Origin: a candidate division TA06 bacterium
Lineage (GTDB): Bacteria; Hydrothermota; DG-26; E44-bin18; JADFOU01
Assembly: GCA_022562655.1 (NCBI GenBank)
Contig: JADFOU010000159.1
Location: forward strand, 1-5,388
Direction: 5' to 3'
DNA: 5,388 nt
Shown: positions 1-4,968 of the stretch, one piece after another
How the letters are laid out: each line of letters begins with the position of its first letter
Numbering within the stretch: the stretch's first letter is position 1
Translations under genes and position numbers: made by a program
The notes under the pieces: model-generated
What the model was told of the DNA's origin: nothing
Databases searched by the model: none
Seen by the model: the letters and a program-made list of their open reading frames with translations, nothing else

Positions 1-496
1 TTTTATATTTTCCGAAATCTTCCGGTTTGAGATTTTCGAGATATTTTTTCAATGCCTCTGCCTTGGTCTCTTCGTCTATCTCCATAGAGGTACCCCCGGA
101 GAGGAAGATTTCCTCTGCGACCAAGATAGGAACCTCCACCCGAAGAGCCAAAGCAATGGAATCACTGGGTCTCGCATCTATGTTGGTGAGTGTCTTACTT
201 TTCTCATTCGTATTTTGACTTTCCAGATGGATTTTGGCATAAAAGGTATTCTCTTTAAGTTCTGTAATAACAATTTTGGTTACTTTTGCCTTAAGCCCAG
301 CGATAACAGATTTCATTAAATCATGGGTGAGAGGCCTCTCCGGCTTGACTCCCTCTAATGCCCTCGCGATGGCATCTGCCTCTGCTGGTCCAATCCAGAT
401 GGGGAGAACGCGGTCTCCTTCTAACTCTTTTAAGAGAACTACAGGAGTTTTTGTCGTCTTATCGAATCCCAACCCGGAAACTTTAACCTCGACCAT
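1..496 (-). CDS. Bifunctional nuclease family (DUF151/BFN domain) protein, 3' end cut by window edge
   Basis: The minus-strand frame opens with ATG at 496 behind a strong Shine-Dalgarno site (GGGGAGGAG, ending 2 nt before the ATG) and stays open to the window edge, giving 165 visible residues. Family hallmarks seen are LPIWIGPAEA at 31-40, RPLTHDLM at 54-61 and DARPSDSIALALR at 107-119, followed by VPILV. The residues PEDFGKYK at the edge resemble the usual C-terminal end of the family, so probably only a few codons are missing. Plant members of this family have been reported to have DNase and RNase activity; the bacterial role is poorly defined, so the nuclease function here is known only by family. 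The gene lies 121 bp downstream of rplI on the same strand and has its own promoter. The family call is confident, the biochemical role is not. Confidence 0.92.
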   Translation of the reverse strand, partial: MVEVKVSGLGFDKTTKTPVVLLKELEGDRVLPIWIGPAEADAIARALEGVKPERPLTHDLMKSVIAGLKAKVTKIVITELKENTFYAKIHLESQNTNEKSKTLTNIDARPSDSIALALRVEVPILVAEEIFLSGGTSMEIDEETKAEALKKYLENLKPEDFGKYK

Positions 497-565
497 GTCT
501 CCTCCCCTTGATTTCCGTGGATAACCTCTTTTGGGCCTTCGACTTCCTTTTTATGCAGTCAATCT

Positions 566-594
566 AATATAGTGATGAATAAAGGGTTTGTCAA
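566..594 (-). promoter_or_regulatory. Sigma70-type promoter for the DUF151 gene
   Basis: On the minus strand a perfect -35 TTGACA (589-594) is followed by a 17-nt spacer and a -10 TATATT (566-571). Transcription would start near 559 and leave a leader of about 60 nt before the ATG at 496. It sits just past the rplI stop, so the nuclease-family gene can be expressed independently of the ribosomal protein genes. Position and spacing are seen directly; activity is inferred. Confidence 0.8.
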
Positions 595-617
595 GGAAAA
601 AAGTCCAAAAAACCCCC

Positions 618-1061
618 TTACTCACGAACAACCCACAATTTAACTGTCCCTTCCACTTCTGGGTGGAGCTTGATCGAGATGGTGTAAACCCCAAGTCCTT
701 TGATGGGTTCAGGAAGTTGAATTTTTCGCTTATCCATAGAGAACCCCTCTTTTTCGAGAAGGACACTGATATCTTCCGTTGTCACAGAGCCGAAAAGGCG
801 GTCCTCCTCTCCTACCTGTACAACCGTGGTGAGGGAGATTTTTTCAAGGGATCCTGCGAGTCTTTCCGCACCTCTCTTTTCCTTCTCCATTCTGGCTCTT
901 TGAATCTTTTCCTCTTCCCGAAGTATCTTGCGGTTCCCGGGTGTGTTCAAAAGGGCAAACCCTTTCAACAGGAGGTAATTTCGTCCATAGCCACCCGCCA
1001 CGGTGACAACTCCTCCCCTCTGTCCCAGACCCTCAACATCTTTCAAGAGAATTATTTCCAT
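618..1061 (-). CDS. rplI: Large ribosomal subunit protein bL9
   Basis: The 147-residue product matches the usual bL9 length of about 148. The N-terminal rRNA-binding domain (about 1-40) carries the conserved run GLGQRGGVVTVAGGYGRNYL. A long charged connecting helix spans about 41-75, and a C-terminal domain about 80-147. bL9 binds 23S rRNA near the L1 stalk and helps maintain reading-frame fidelity. ATG at 1061 is chosen because the protein then begins MEIILLKDV, as in the family; the upstream in-frame TTG at 1082 would add seven non-family residues. Neither start has a clear Shine-Dalgarno site. The loop usually reading NYLIPKGLA is NYLLLKGFA here, so the common proline is absent. The gene lies 63 bp downstream of rpsR on the same strand, with no obvious promoter between them, and probably forms an operon with it. 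Confidence 0.97.
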   Translation of the reverse strand: MEIILLKDVEGLGQRGGVVTVAGGYGRNYLLLKGFALLNTPGNRKILREEEKIQRARMEKEKRGAERLAGSLEKISLTTVVQVGEEDRLFGSVTTEDISVLLEKEGFSMDKRKIQLPEPIKGLGVYTISIKLHPEVEGTVKLWVVRE

Positions 1062-1083
1062 AGGGTTACCGTTAATCGGCAAA

Positions 1084-1091
1084 TGGTTAAA
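1084..1091 (-). promoter_or_regulatory. TTTAACCA box 22 nt before the rplI start
   Basis: The minus strand reads TTTAACCA here, separated from the rplI ATG by exactly 22 nt. The bases following it (TTTGCCGA) resemble those after the same box ahead of rpsR. Function is unknown; it may be a member of the 8-bp repeat family seen elsewhere in the window rather than a regulatory site. Confidence 0.3.
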
Positions 1092-1124
1092 TTGAACTTA
1101 TTTCCCGTTTCCATTTGGCCTATA

Positions 1125-1352
1125 TCAACGGGGAGCCCTTCCAACATAAGGCAGTAAAGACATCTCTCGGGCAATTTTTATCGCCCGGCTCACCTTCCGT
1201 TGATGTTTGGCACAGACACCGGTATACCGCCGAGGAATAATCTTCCCCCGATCTGAGATATACCGCCTGAGAAATTTAGGACTTAGATAAGAGATCGTAC
1301 TGTCTTGATCCTTACAGAACATGCAGATGCGTTTTCTTCGATCCTCAAACAT
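1125..1352 (-). CDS. rpsR: Small ribosomal subunit protein bS18, cysteine-containing form
   Basis: The 75-residue basic protein has the bS18 core: ISYLSPKFLRRYISDRGKI, then IPRRYTGVCAKHQRKV and RAIKIAREMSLLPYV. Cysteines at 10 and 13 (CMFC) with C47 and H50 (CAKH) make it the C+ type, which in the family can hold a zinc-ribbon-like metal site. bS18 sits on the 30S platform and normally pairs with bS6. ATG at 1352 is supported by AAGGGG five nt upstream. The usual upstream partners rpsF and ssb are not here; the next gene upstream on this strand is mreC, across a repeat-rich spacer. No convincing promoter is visible immediately upstream. Confidence 0.97.
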   Translation of the reverse strand: MFEDRRKRICMFCKDQDSTISYLSPKFLRRYISDRGKIIPRRYTGVCAKHQRKVSRAIKIAREMSLLPYVGRAPR

Positions 1353-1374
1353 CTCTTCCCCTTACTTCGGTAAT

Positions 1375-1382
1375 TGGTTAAA
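1375..1382 (-). promoter_or_regulatory. TTTAACCA box 22 nt before the rpsR start
   Basis: This is the same octamer as before rplI, also exactly 22 nt from its ATG, and followed by ATTACCGA. The two upstream regions agree at 14 of 16 positions from the box onward. The match is seen in the sequence; any shared control of the two ribosomal protein genes is inference. Confidence 0.3.
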
Positions 1383-1390
1383 TAGTGATT

Positions 1391-1547
1391 CTCCAGCTGG
1401 GGGGTTTGCCCTGAACCATGTCCTGAATCAAGTTCAGGATCTCTGATTTCAGGGAACGGAGATCCACCTCCCTGGCCGAGGGTTGGGAGGGTATGAAGGG
1501 CTCGGCAGGCGGATTCGGTCAAATCCTGACCTGTCGTCAGAACAGGT
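1391..1547. repeat. REP-like palindromic repeat element between mreC and rpsR
   Basis: The spacer holds nested inverted repeats. CCCTGAA (1409-1415) pairs with TTCAGGG (1448-1454). Inside it TCCTGAA (1421-1427) pairs with TTCAGGA (1433-1439) around a 5-nt loop. GGATCTC (1437-1443) can alternatively pair with GAGATCC (1459-1465). A further hairpin pairs ACCTGT (1529-1534) with ACAGGT (1542-1547). No T-tract follows on the minus strand, so these are not clear intrinsic terminators. The inner palindrome resembles dispersed intergenic palindromes known from many genomes. Genome copy number cannot be judged from this window. Confidence 0.55.
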
Positions 1548-1570
1548 TTAACCGTTTAACTATTTAACCA
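1547..1570. repeat. Three tandem copies of an 8-bp TTTAACYR unit
   Basis: Direct reading gives TTTAACCG, TTTAACTA and TTTAACCA head to tail, ending 10 bp from the mreC stop codon. The same octamer occurs in the reverse orientation at 1084, 1375, 4024 and, as two adjacent units, at 4393-4408. Confidence 0.75.
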
Positions 1571-1580
1571 TTTCGAGTCT

Positions 1581-2630
1581 TTAATTTCTCTCGGGTTTTA
1601 GGGGTTCTGTTCGTATTTTCGGCTCAGGGAGGAAATATATTTCTAAGGTATCTGTATCTTTCTTCACTTTAGGAAGAGGAGACGTGCTTTCCTGTCCAAT
1701 CCTTCCCTCAGATCGGGGGGTCAGCTCTTCGCCCGAAGGGCGGGTCTCAATTTCGACTTTCTGGAGAGGTGCAGGATGGAGGGAGGTGGGGGGGAGGATC
1801 GGCGACCTTCGAATTTCTTTTTCTGACACACCTTTGCCCTCGTCCAAAGGACCCAGAGCGGGAGCGATCTTCGATTCTCCAGTAATGATAAAGACTTCCT
1901 CGACTTTGGAACTCACCGCAGGTTCGACAATGATTTTGTGGAAGAGCCCTCGCCTTCCCTCTCGAGTTTCTCGAATAGTCCCGGCTTGAAGTCCTTTCGG
2001 AAAAATTCCCCCAAAACCGGAGGAGATGATCCGATCTCCGATCTGGACGTCTTCCTGAATGGGGACATTGTCGAGAAGAAGCGTCGTCCCGCTTCTCCAT
2101 CTTAAAATCCCAAGGGCCCTTGATCTTTGAACGAAAGAGGAGACTCGAGAATTCCTATCAAAGAGAGTCTGCACCAAGGCGGTGTGGTCTGTCAACTCAA
2201 TCACTTTTCCAACGATCCCTTCATAAGTGACCACCGGCATGTTGATTCGAATTCCATTCTTCTTCCCCCGGTCGATGAGAAGGGATTGATTCATTCGCCC
2301 GGGGCTCCGTCCGATCACTTCTGCGGGGGCCATTTCAAACTCTCCTTTCTCCTTAAATTCCACCAACCTCCGGAGGTTTTCATTCTCATATCGAAACTCC
2401 TGGAGGAGCTGATTTTCCAGGGAGAGGGAAGCTAGGCGGGTACTCAAAGTTCTGGACTTCTTCTTTATTTCCAGAAGTCCTCTGGTGAAGGAAACCCCTT
2501 TTTGAAAGGGGAAGAAGACAACCCTTCCCAGAGCCTTGCCAAACAGAACTTTGGGTTTCTCCCCCATGACCATCATTCCGAAGGAGAGGAAGATGAGGAG
2601 GGAGAAGAGCTTCAAATCTCTACTCTTCAT
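1581..2630 (-). CDS. mreC: Rod shape-determining protein MreC
   Basis: The 349-residue product has the MreC layout. A short cytoplasmic N-terminus and one membrane segment at about 7-22 (LFSLLIFLSFGMMVMG) are followed by a periplasmic coiled coil at about 50-92, then the beta-rich core at about 98-250. The core includes LLIDRGKKNGI at 117-127, YEGIVGKVIEL at 136-146 and GDRIISSGFGGIFPKGLQAG at 198-217. MreC links cytoplasmic MreB to the periplasmic wall-synthesis enzymes PBP2 and RodA. A proline- and charge-rich tail of about 99 residues (251-349) follows the core and looks disordered; long tails occur in some family members. ATG at 2630 places the membrane segment correctly but has no good Shine-Dalgarno site. 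mreB lies upstream; mreD, which normally follows, is absent. Confidence 0.96.
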   Translation of the reverse strand: MKSRDLKLFSLLIFLSFGMMVMGEKPKVLFGKALGRVVFFPFQKGVSFTRGLLEIKKKSRTLSTRLASLSLENQLLQEFRYENENLRRLVEFKEKGEFEMAPAEVIGRSPGRMNQSLLIDRGKKNGIRINMPVVTYEGIVGKVIELTDHTALVQTLFDRNSRVSSFVQRSRALGILRWRSGTTLLLDNVPIQEDVQIGDRIISSGFGGIFPKGLQAGTIRETREGRRGLFHKIIVEPAVSSKVEEVFIITGESKIAPALGPLDEGKGVSEKEIRRSPILPPTSLHPAPLQKVEIETRPSGEELTPRSEGRIGQESTSPLPKVKKDTDTLEIYFLPEPKIRTEPLKPERN

Positions 2631-2665
2631 TTCAAAATGAAAAATTAGCAGTCTAAAATGTTAAA

Positions 2666-2695
2666 ATTATAACGACTTTATTTTATTGGACTCAA
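2666..2695 (-). promoter_or_regulatory. Sigma70-type promoter for mreC
   Basis: In the 137-bp mreB-mreC gap the minus strand has TTGAGT (2690-2695), an 18-nt spacer and a perfect TATAAT (2666-2671). The predicted start near 2659 gives a leader of about 29 nt. This would let mreC be transcribed apart from mreB. The rest of the gap shows no clear terminator, so read-through from mreB is also possible. Confidence 0.65.
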
Positions 2696-2767
2696 CAGAG
2701 AAATCGATTTTCCGATCATTGAGTTACACTGAATAATTTCTATCGATGTCCGCTGCAGGCAGTTTGA

Positions 2768-3814
2768 CTATTCTCTCGTGGTTTTGATTAAGACCTTCTC
2801 ATAAATATGGAGTTCGTCCAGGACTTTTCCAGTTCCAAAAACAACACACTCCAATGAGTTATCCGCAACCTGGATAGGAAGGTTGGTCTCCTCCCGGAGG
2901 AGTTCATCAATTCCCCTCAACATGGAGCCCCCACCCGTCATGACGATTCCTTTGTCCACTATATCGGCGGCCAGTTCAGGAGGGGTCTTCTCCAAAGCCA
3001 CACGAAGGGCTTCCACAATCATAGCAATCGGTTCCTTCAAGGCTTCTCGAATCTCAGCGGAACCGACCTTGATGGTCTTTGGGATTCCCGTGACAAGATC
3101 GATCCCCTTCACCTCCATCTCACACTCTGTATCTAAGGGAAAGGCGGATCCGATCTGGATTTTGATGTTCTCTGCAGTCTGTTCCCCGATGAGGAGGTTG
3201 TAGGTTTTTTTTATATATTGCAGGATCGCATCGTCCATCTCATCTCCTGCCACACGGATGGAGGAATTACATACAATACCGGAGAGGGCGATTACAGCAA
3301 TCTCGGTGGTACCCCCGCCGATGTCAATGACCATATTGCCGGTGGGGGTATCAATAGGGAGTCCAACCCCCACAGCAGCGGCAATGGGCTCCGCGACCAA
3401 ATAGACTTCCCTTGCTCCTGCATGCTCTACAGAATCTCGGACTGCCCGCATCTCCACCGCTGTTATGCCCGATGGGACACAGACAATAATCCTTGGACGT
3501 ATCAGGAATCTTCGCCTTTGAGCCTTGTTGATGAAGTACCGGAGCATCTCCTCCACGACCTCAAAATCGGCAATCACTCCATCCTTCATGGGCCGAATCG
3601 CCCGGATCGCATCCGGTGTCCTTCCCAGCATCCGTTTCGCCTCCCGTCCTGCGGCGATGGTCTTTCCAGTCTTTTTCTCTATGGCCACCACAGAAGGTTC
3701 ATTCAAGACAATCCCCTGCCCCTTGATATAGACCAGGGTGGAGGAGGTGCCTAAATCTATCGCTACATCATTGGTAAAAATTCCTGAAAACAGATTCTTG
3801 AATCGAAACTCCAT
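2768..3814 (-). CDS. mreB: Rod shape-determining protein MreB (bacterial actin)
   Basis: The 348-residue product is full length for MreB. Actin-fold ATP-binding motifs are in order: phosphate-1 loop DLGTSST (20-26), RPMKDGVIADF (74-84), VPSGIT (113-118), phosphate-2 DIGGGTTE (164-171) and the adenosine motif TGGGSMLRG near 293-301. The N-terminal MEFRFKNLFSGIF is amphipathic, as expected for membrane attachment. MreB forms short membrane-bound filaments that steer side-wall peptidoglycan synthesis. Phosphate-1 reads DLGTSST where DLGTANT is more usual; the catalytic-site layout is otherwise intact. ATG at 3814 is preferred because AAGAAGG ends 5 nt before it; a GTG at 3820 is in frame but overlaps that Shine-Dalgarno site. 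mreC follows, and a promoter at 3986-4014 with a long structured leader lies upstream. Confidence 0.98.
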   Translation of the reverse strand: MEFRFKNLFSGIFTNDVAIDLGTSSTLVYIKGQGIVLNEPSVVAIEKKTGKTIAAGREAKRMLGRTPDAIRAIRPMKDGVIADFEVVEEMLRYFINKAQRRRFLIRPRIIVCVPSGITAVEMRAVRDSVEHAGAREVYLVAEPIAAAVGVGLPIDTPTGNMVIDIGGGTTEIAVIALSGIVCNSSIRVAGDEMDDAILQYIKKTYNLLIGEQTAENIKIQIGSAFPLDTECEMEVKGIDLVTGIPKTIKVGSAEIREALKEPIAMIVEALRVALEKTPPELAADIVDKGIVMTGGGSMLRGIDELLREETNLPIQVADNSLECVVFGTGKVLDELHIYEKVLIKTTRE

Positions 3815-3832
3815 CCTCACCTTCTTTCTCTA

Positions 3833-3967
3833 AACCACAAGTTTCAAATTTCAATATTGAAATCACAGGATTGATAAGTATAGAGTAGATAGTGTATATG
3901 AACTTCCTACCTACAACATGCTACCTACTCCCTACAAATCTGTGACAATCAGTGAAATCTTGTGGTT
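3833..3967 (-). repeat. Long imperfect inverted repeat in the mreB leader
   Basis: Outer arms AACCACAAGTTTCA (3833-3846) and TGAAATCTTGTGGTT (3953-3967) are complementary apart from one bulged base. Inside them TCACAG (3863-3868) pairs with CTGTGA (3940-3945), and GAGTAGATAG (3883-3892) pairs with CTACCTACTC (3921-3930) with one mismatch. A perfect 16-bp palindrome, ATTTCAATATTGAAAT, lies at 3848-3863. The right arm is made of degenerate copies of AATCTGTGA, and the tip carries CTAC-rich heptads (3904-3938). In the predicted mreB transcript this would fold just ahead of the ribosome binding site. It could be an untranslated control element or an inserted palindromic repeat. Confidence 0.6.
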
Positions 3968-3985
3968 CTGGAATTTGCCTCACTC

Positions 3986-4014
3986 ACTATAGCCGATTTT
4001 CTTTTTTAGTTCAA
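3986..4014 (-). promoter_or_regulatory. Sigma70-type promoter for mreB
   Basis: The minus strand carries TTGAAC (4009-4014), a 17-nt spacer and TATAGT (3986-3991). The inferred start near 3979 gives a leader of about 165 nt before the ATG at 3814, and this leader includes the whole hairpin repeat. Confidence 0.7.
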
Positions 4015-4017
4015 GGA

Positions 4018-4043
4018 GAAAATTGGTTAAATTTCCAATTTTC
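4018..4043. repeat. 9-bp inverted repeat just upstream of the mreB promoter
   Basis: GAAAATTGG (4018-4026) and CCAATTTTC (4035-4043) are perfect inverted arms around an 8-nt AT-rich loop. It could end transcription of the gene at 4092-4388, but the arm is AT-rich and no independent T-tract follows. It could also be a protein-binding site 4 bp upstream of the -35 box. The structure is seen; the role is open. Confidence 0.45.
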
Positions 4044-4091
4044 CTCAGTTTATGGGAGATTGGATGTCATATTTTCGTTACGGATTCGAAG

Positions 4092-4388
4092 TCACTGATC
4101 ACTGAAGACCTCCCAGAGACTCCACCGCAGCGTCTCTGAGTTATAGCAGAGCTTGAAGAAGTTCGCCCCATCGGTGACGGCAAAAAAGTGGAGGCGGGTC
4201 TTTCCCTCTCTCTCCGTCCAGGTATAGGTCACCTCTTCGATCTTGTATCGCCTTCCCTGCCAGGTGAACCAGCGAGGATTCACCTCCTTAGGGGTGAAGA
4301 CCACCCCCACCTCGATCCTCTCCGGGAGTCCGTCCGAGGCGGATTCAATCTGTTCTTGGATCGGTTTGCCTATCTTTTTGGGAAACAT
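4092..4388 (-). CDS. Small tryptophan-rich protein resembling the DUF6504 family
   Basis: The 98-residue protein has no signal peptide or membrane segment. Its core runs FTWQGRRYKIEEVTYTW (41-57), then FFAVTDGANFFKLCYNS (68-84) and LRWSLWEV (87-94). This resembles DUF6504, a small family I recall mostly from actinobacteria beside translesion-polymerase genes of the imuB/dnaE2 type. The match is from memory of the pattern and needs a profile search. No polymerase gene lies in the window. ATG at 4388 follows an in-frame stop but has no Shine-Dalgarno site. A GTG at 4310, with GGAGAGG upstream, would give 72 residues and keep the core. A LexA-box-like dyad sits over the likely promoter, which fits an SOS-controlled gene. 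Its function is unknown. Confidence 0.75.
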   Translation of the reverse strand: MFPKKIGKPIQEQIESASDGLPERIEVGVVFTPKEVNPRWFTWQGRRYKIEEVTYTWTEREGKTRLHFFAVTDGANFFKLCYNSETLRWSLWEVFSDQ

Positions 4389-4392
4389 GGAA

Positions 4393-4408
4393 TGGTTAAA
4401 GGGTTAAA
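4393..4408. repeat. Two adjacent 8-bp GGTTAAA-type repeats
   Basis: TGGTTAAA and GGGTTAAA lie head to tail, 4 bp upstream of the ATG at 4388. They are the reverse complement of the TTTAACCN unit found at 1547-1570. Confidence 0.6.
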
Positions 4409-4415
4409 TGGGAAC

Positions 4416-4447
4416 ACCAATTACCAGTTACCCATCACCCACTACCA
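4416..4447. repeat. Degenerate 7-bp tandem repeat (ACCMRTY type)
   Basis: The strand reads ACCAATT, ACCAGTT, ACCCATC, ACCCACT, then ACCA, in exact 7-bp register. It resembles the short tandemly repeated heptamers (STRR) described in cyanobacterial spacers, though the unit differs. It falls in the leader of the gene at 4092-4388. Confidence 0.7.
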
Positions 4448-4450
4448 AAA

Positions 4451-4474
4451 TATAGTGAACAAATGTTTACTATA
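4451..4474. promoter_or_regulatory. LexA/SOS-box-like operator dyad
   Basis: Half-sites TATAGTGAACA (4451-4461) and TGTTTACTATA (4464-4474) are inverted copies with one mismatch, separated by AA. The core GAAC, AAAT, GTTT satisfies GAACRNRYGTTY, the inner part of the Bacillus-type LexA box; only the outermost C bases of that consensus differ. The dyad covers the predicted transcription start of the minus-strand promoter at 4475-4503, where a repressor would block initiation. Other dyad-binding repressors are possible. Confidence 0.55.
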
Positions 4475-4503
4475 AAGATATAATCTCTCTCTGGGTTTGT
4501 CAA
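4475..4503 (-). promoter_or_regulatory. Probable promoter for the gene at 4092-4388
   Basis: The minus strand has a perfect TTGACA (4498-4503), a 17-nt spacer and a weaker TATCTT (4475-4480), with transcription starting near 4468 inside the dyad. An alternative -10, TATATT at 4449-4454, has only a poor -35. On the plus strand a perfect TATAAT (4479-4484) with TGAACA (4456-4461) 17 nt upstream could form an overlapping divergent promoter controlled by the same dyad. Confidence 0.5.
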
Positions 4504-4613
4504 GCCCAAATTTTCAAAAAATTTTTCGGGGGAAGGCATATTGACAAGAGGAAACCCACTGTTTTGAGAAATCATTTCGGATTCAGATTTTGTAAAACCC
4601 GACATTTTTTTTC

Positions 4614-4641
4614 TTGACATCTTTGCTGGAAGAAGGATATT
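4614..4641 (+). promoter_or_regulatory. Possible plus-strand promoter
   Basis: TTGACA (4614-4619), a 16-nt spacer and GATATT (4636-4641) form a plausible sigma70-type promoter pointing toward the small ORF at 4804 and the lipoprotein gene at 4969. No convincing gene starts immediately after it, so its target is uncertain. Confidence 0.4.
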
Positions 4642-4678
4642 CTTTGAATTGAAAAGTGGAAGTGAAATATTCTGGGAG

Positions 4679-4774
4679 AAAAGGGGACAGGCTACTTTAT
4701 TCGTGAGGTTGTATGTATGGGGTCACCCATTTAAAGGGCACCTGAAAGGTAAGCACACCTGGGGTCAGACCCAG
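4679..4774. repeat. Mobile-element-associated repeat remnants
   Basis: GGGGACAGGCTACTTT (4683-4698) and two related copies of TGGGGTCA (4718-4725 and 4760-4767) lie close together. The second copy forms the odd palindrome GGGTCAGACCC (4762-4772) inside a CTGGG/CCCAG stem (4759-4774). I recall similar motifs flanking REP-associated tyrosine transposase (Y1) genes, but that link is unverified and no transposase is encoded here. The surrounding 4389-4968 stretch contains no convincing gene. Confidence 0.35.
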
Positions 4775-4803
4775 AGATACTGCCGATACTCTTTAGGAGG
4801 GGA

Positions 4804-4938
4804 ATGTCTGGCGTGTTGTACAGAAGCCATATGTGCAACCCGTTACGAACACGAAACTTGGGACAGATATGTTGCATCTTGGAGGCGTCTTATACTGCTA
4901 AGCCAGCGTTTTTTGTGGTGTTATACCGATTCAGATAA
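4804..4938 (+). other. Possible 44-residue small ORF with a strong ribosome binding site
   Basis: ATG at 4804 follows AGGAGGGGA with ideal spacing and reads 44 codons to TAA at 4936. The product begins MSGVLYRSHMCNPLRTRNLG and has three cysteines, several arginines and a short hydrophobic patch (AFFVVLY) near its end. No family is recognised. The ORF is short and could be chance or a decayed fragment, so this is a candidate only. Confidence 0.25.
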
Positions 4939-4968
4939 TCATAGTTCGCTGACGGGAGAAGAAAAGAA

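Noticed and set aside
1062..1082. TTG at 1082 as the rplI start
   Set aside because: It adds MPINGNP, which the family lacks; ATG at 1061 gives the conserved bL9 N-terminus.
588..1157. 189-residue plus-strand open frame
   Set aside because: It is wholly antisense to rplI and its flanks, has no ribosome binding site or family features, and rplI is certain.
1283..1522. 79-residue minus-strand open frame spanning the spacer and the rpsR start
   Set aside because: It reads through the REP-like palindromes (giving EIRDPELDSG-type translation) and overlaps rpsR in another frame.
1529..1547. ACCTGT/ACAGGT hairpin as the mreC terminator
   Set aside because: The stem is short and no T-tract follows it on the minus strand.
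3218..3754. 178-residue plus-strand open frame
   Set aside because: It is the mirror of mreB codons; the composition is atypical and the MreB motifs on the other strand are unambiguous.
4393..4447. CRISPR-like array
   Set aside because: The repeats are 7-8 bp, contiguous and degenerate, with no spacers and no cas genes.
4493..4507. GGGTTT/AAGCCC hairpin as a plus-strand terminator
   Set aside because: The stem is only 6 bp with a wobble pair and a 3-nt loop, no gene ends there, and it coincides with the minus-strand -35 box.
4435..4620. 61-residue minus-strand open frame
   Set aside because: It has no ribosome binding site, and its codons run through the TTGACA promoter box and the LexA-like dyad, which explain the sequence better.
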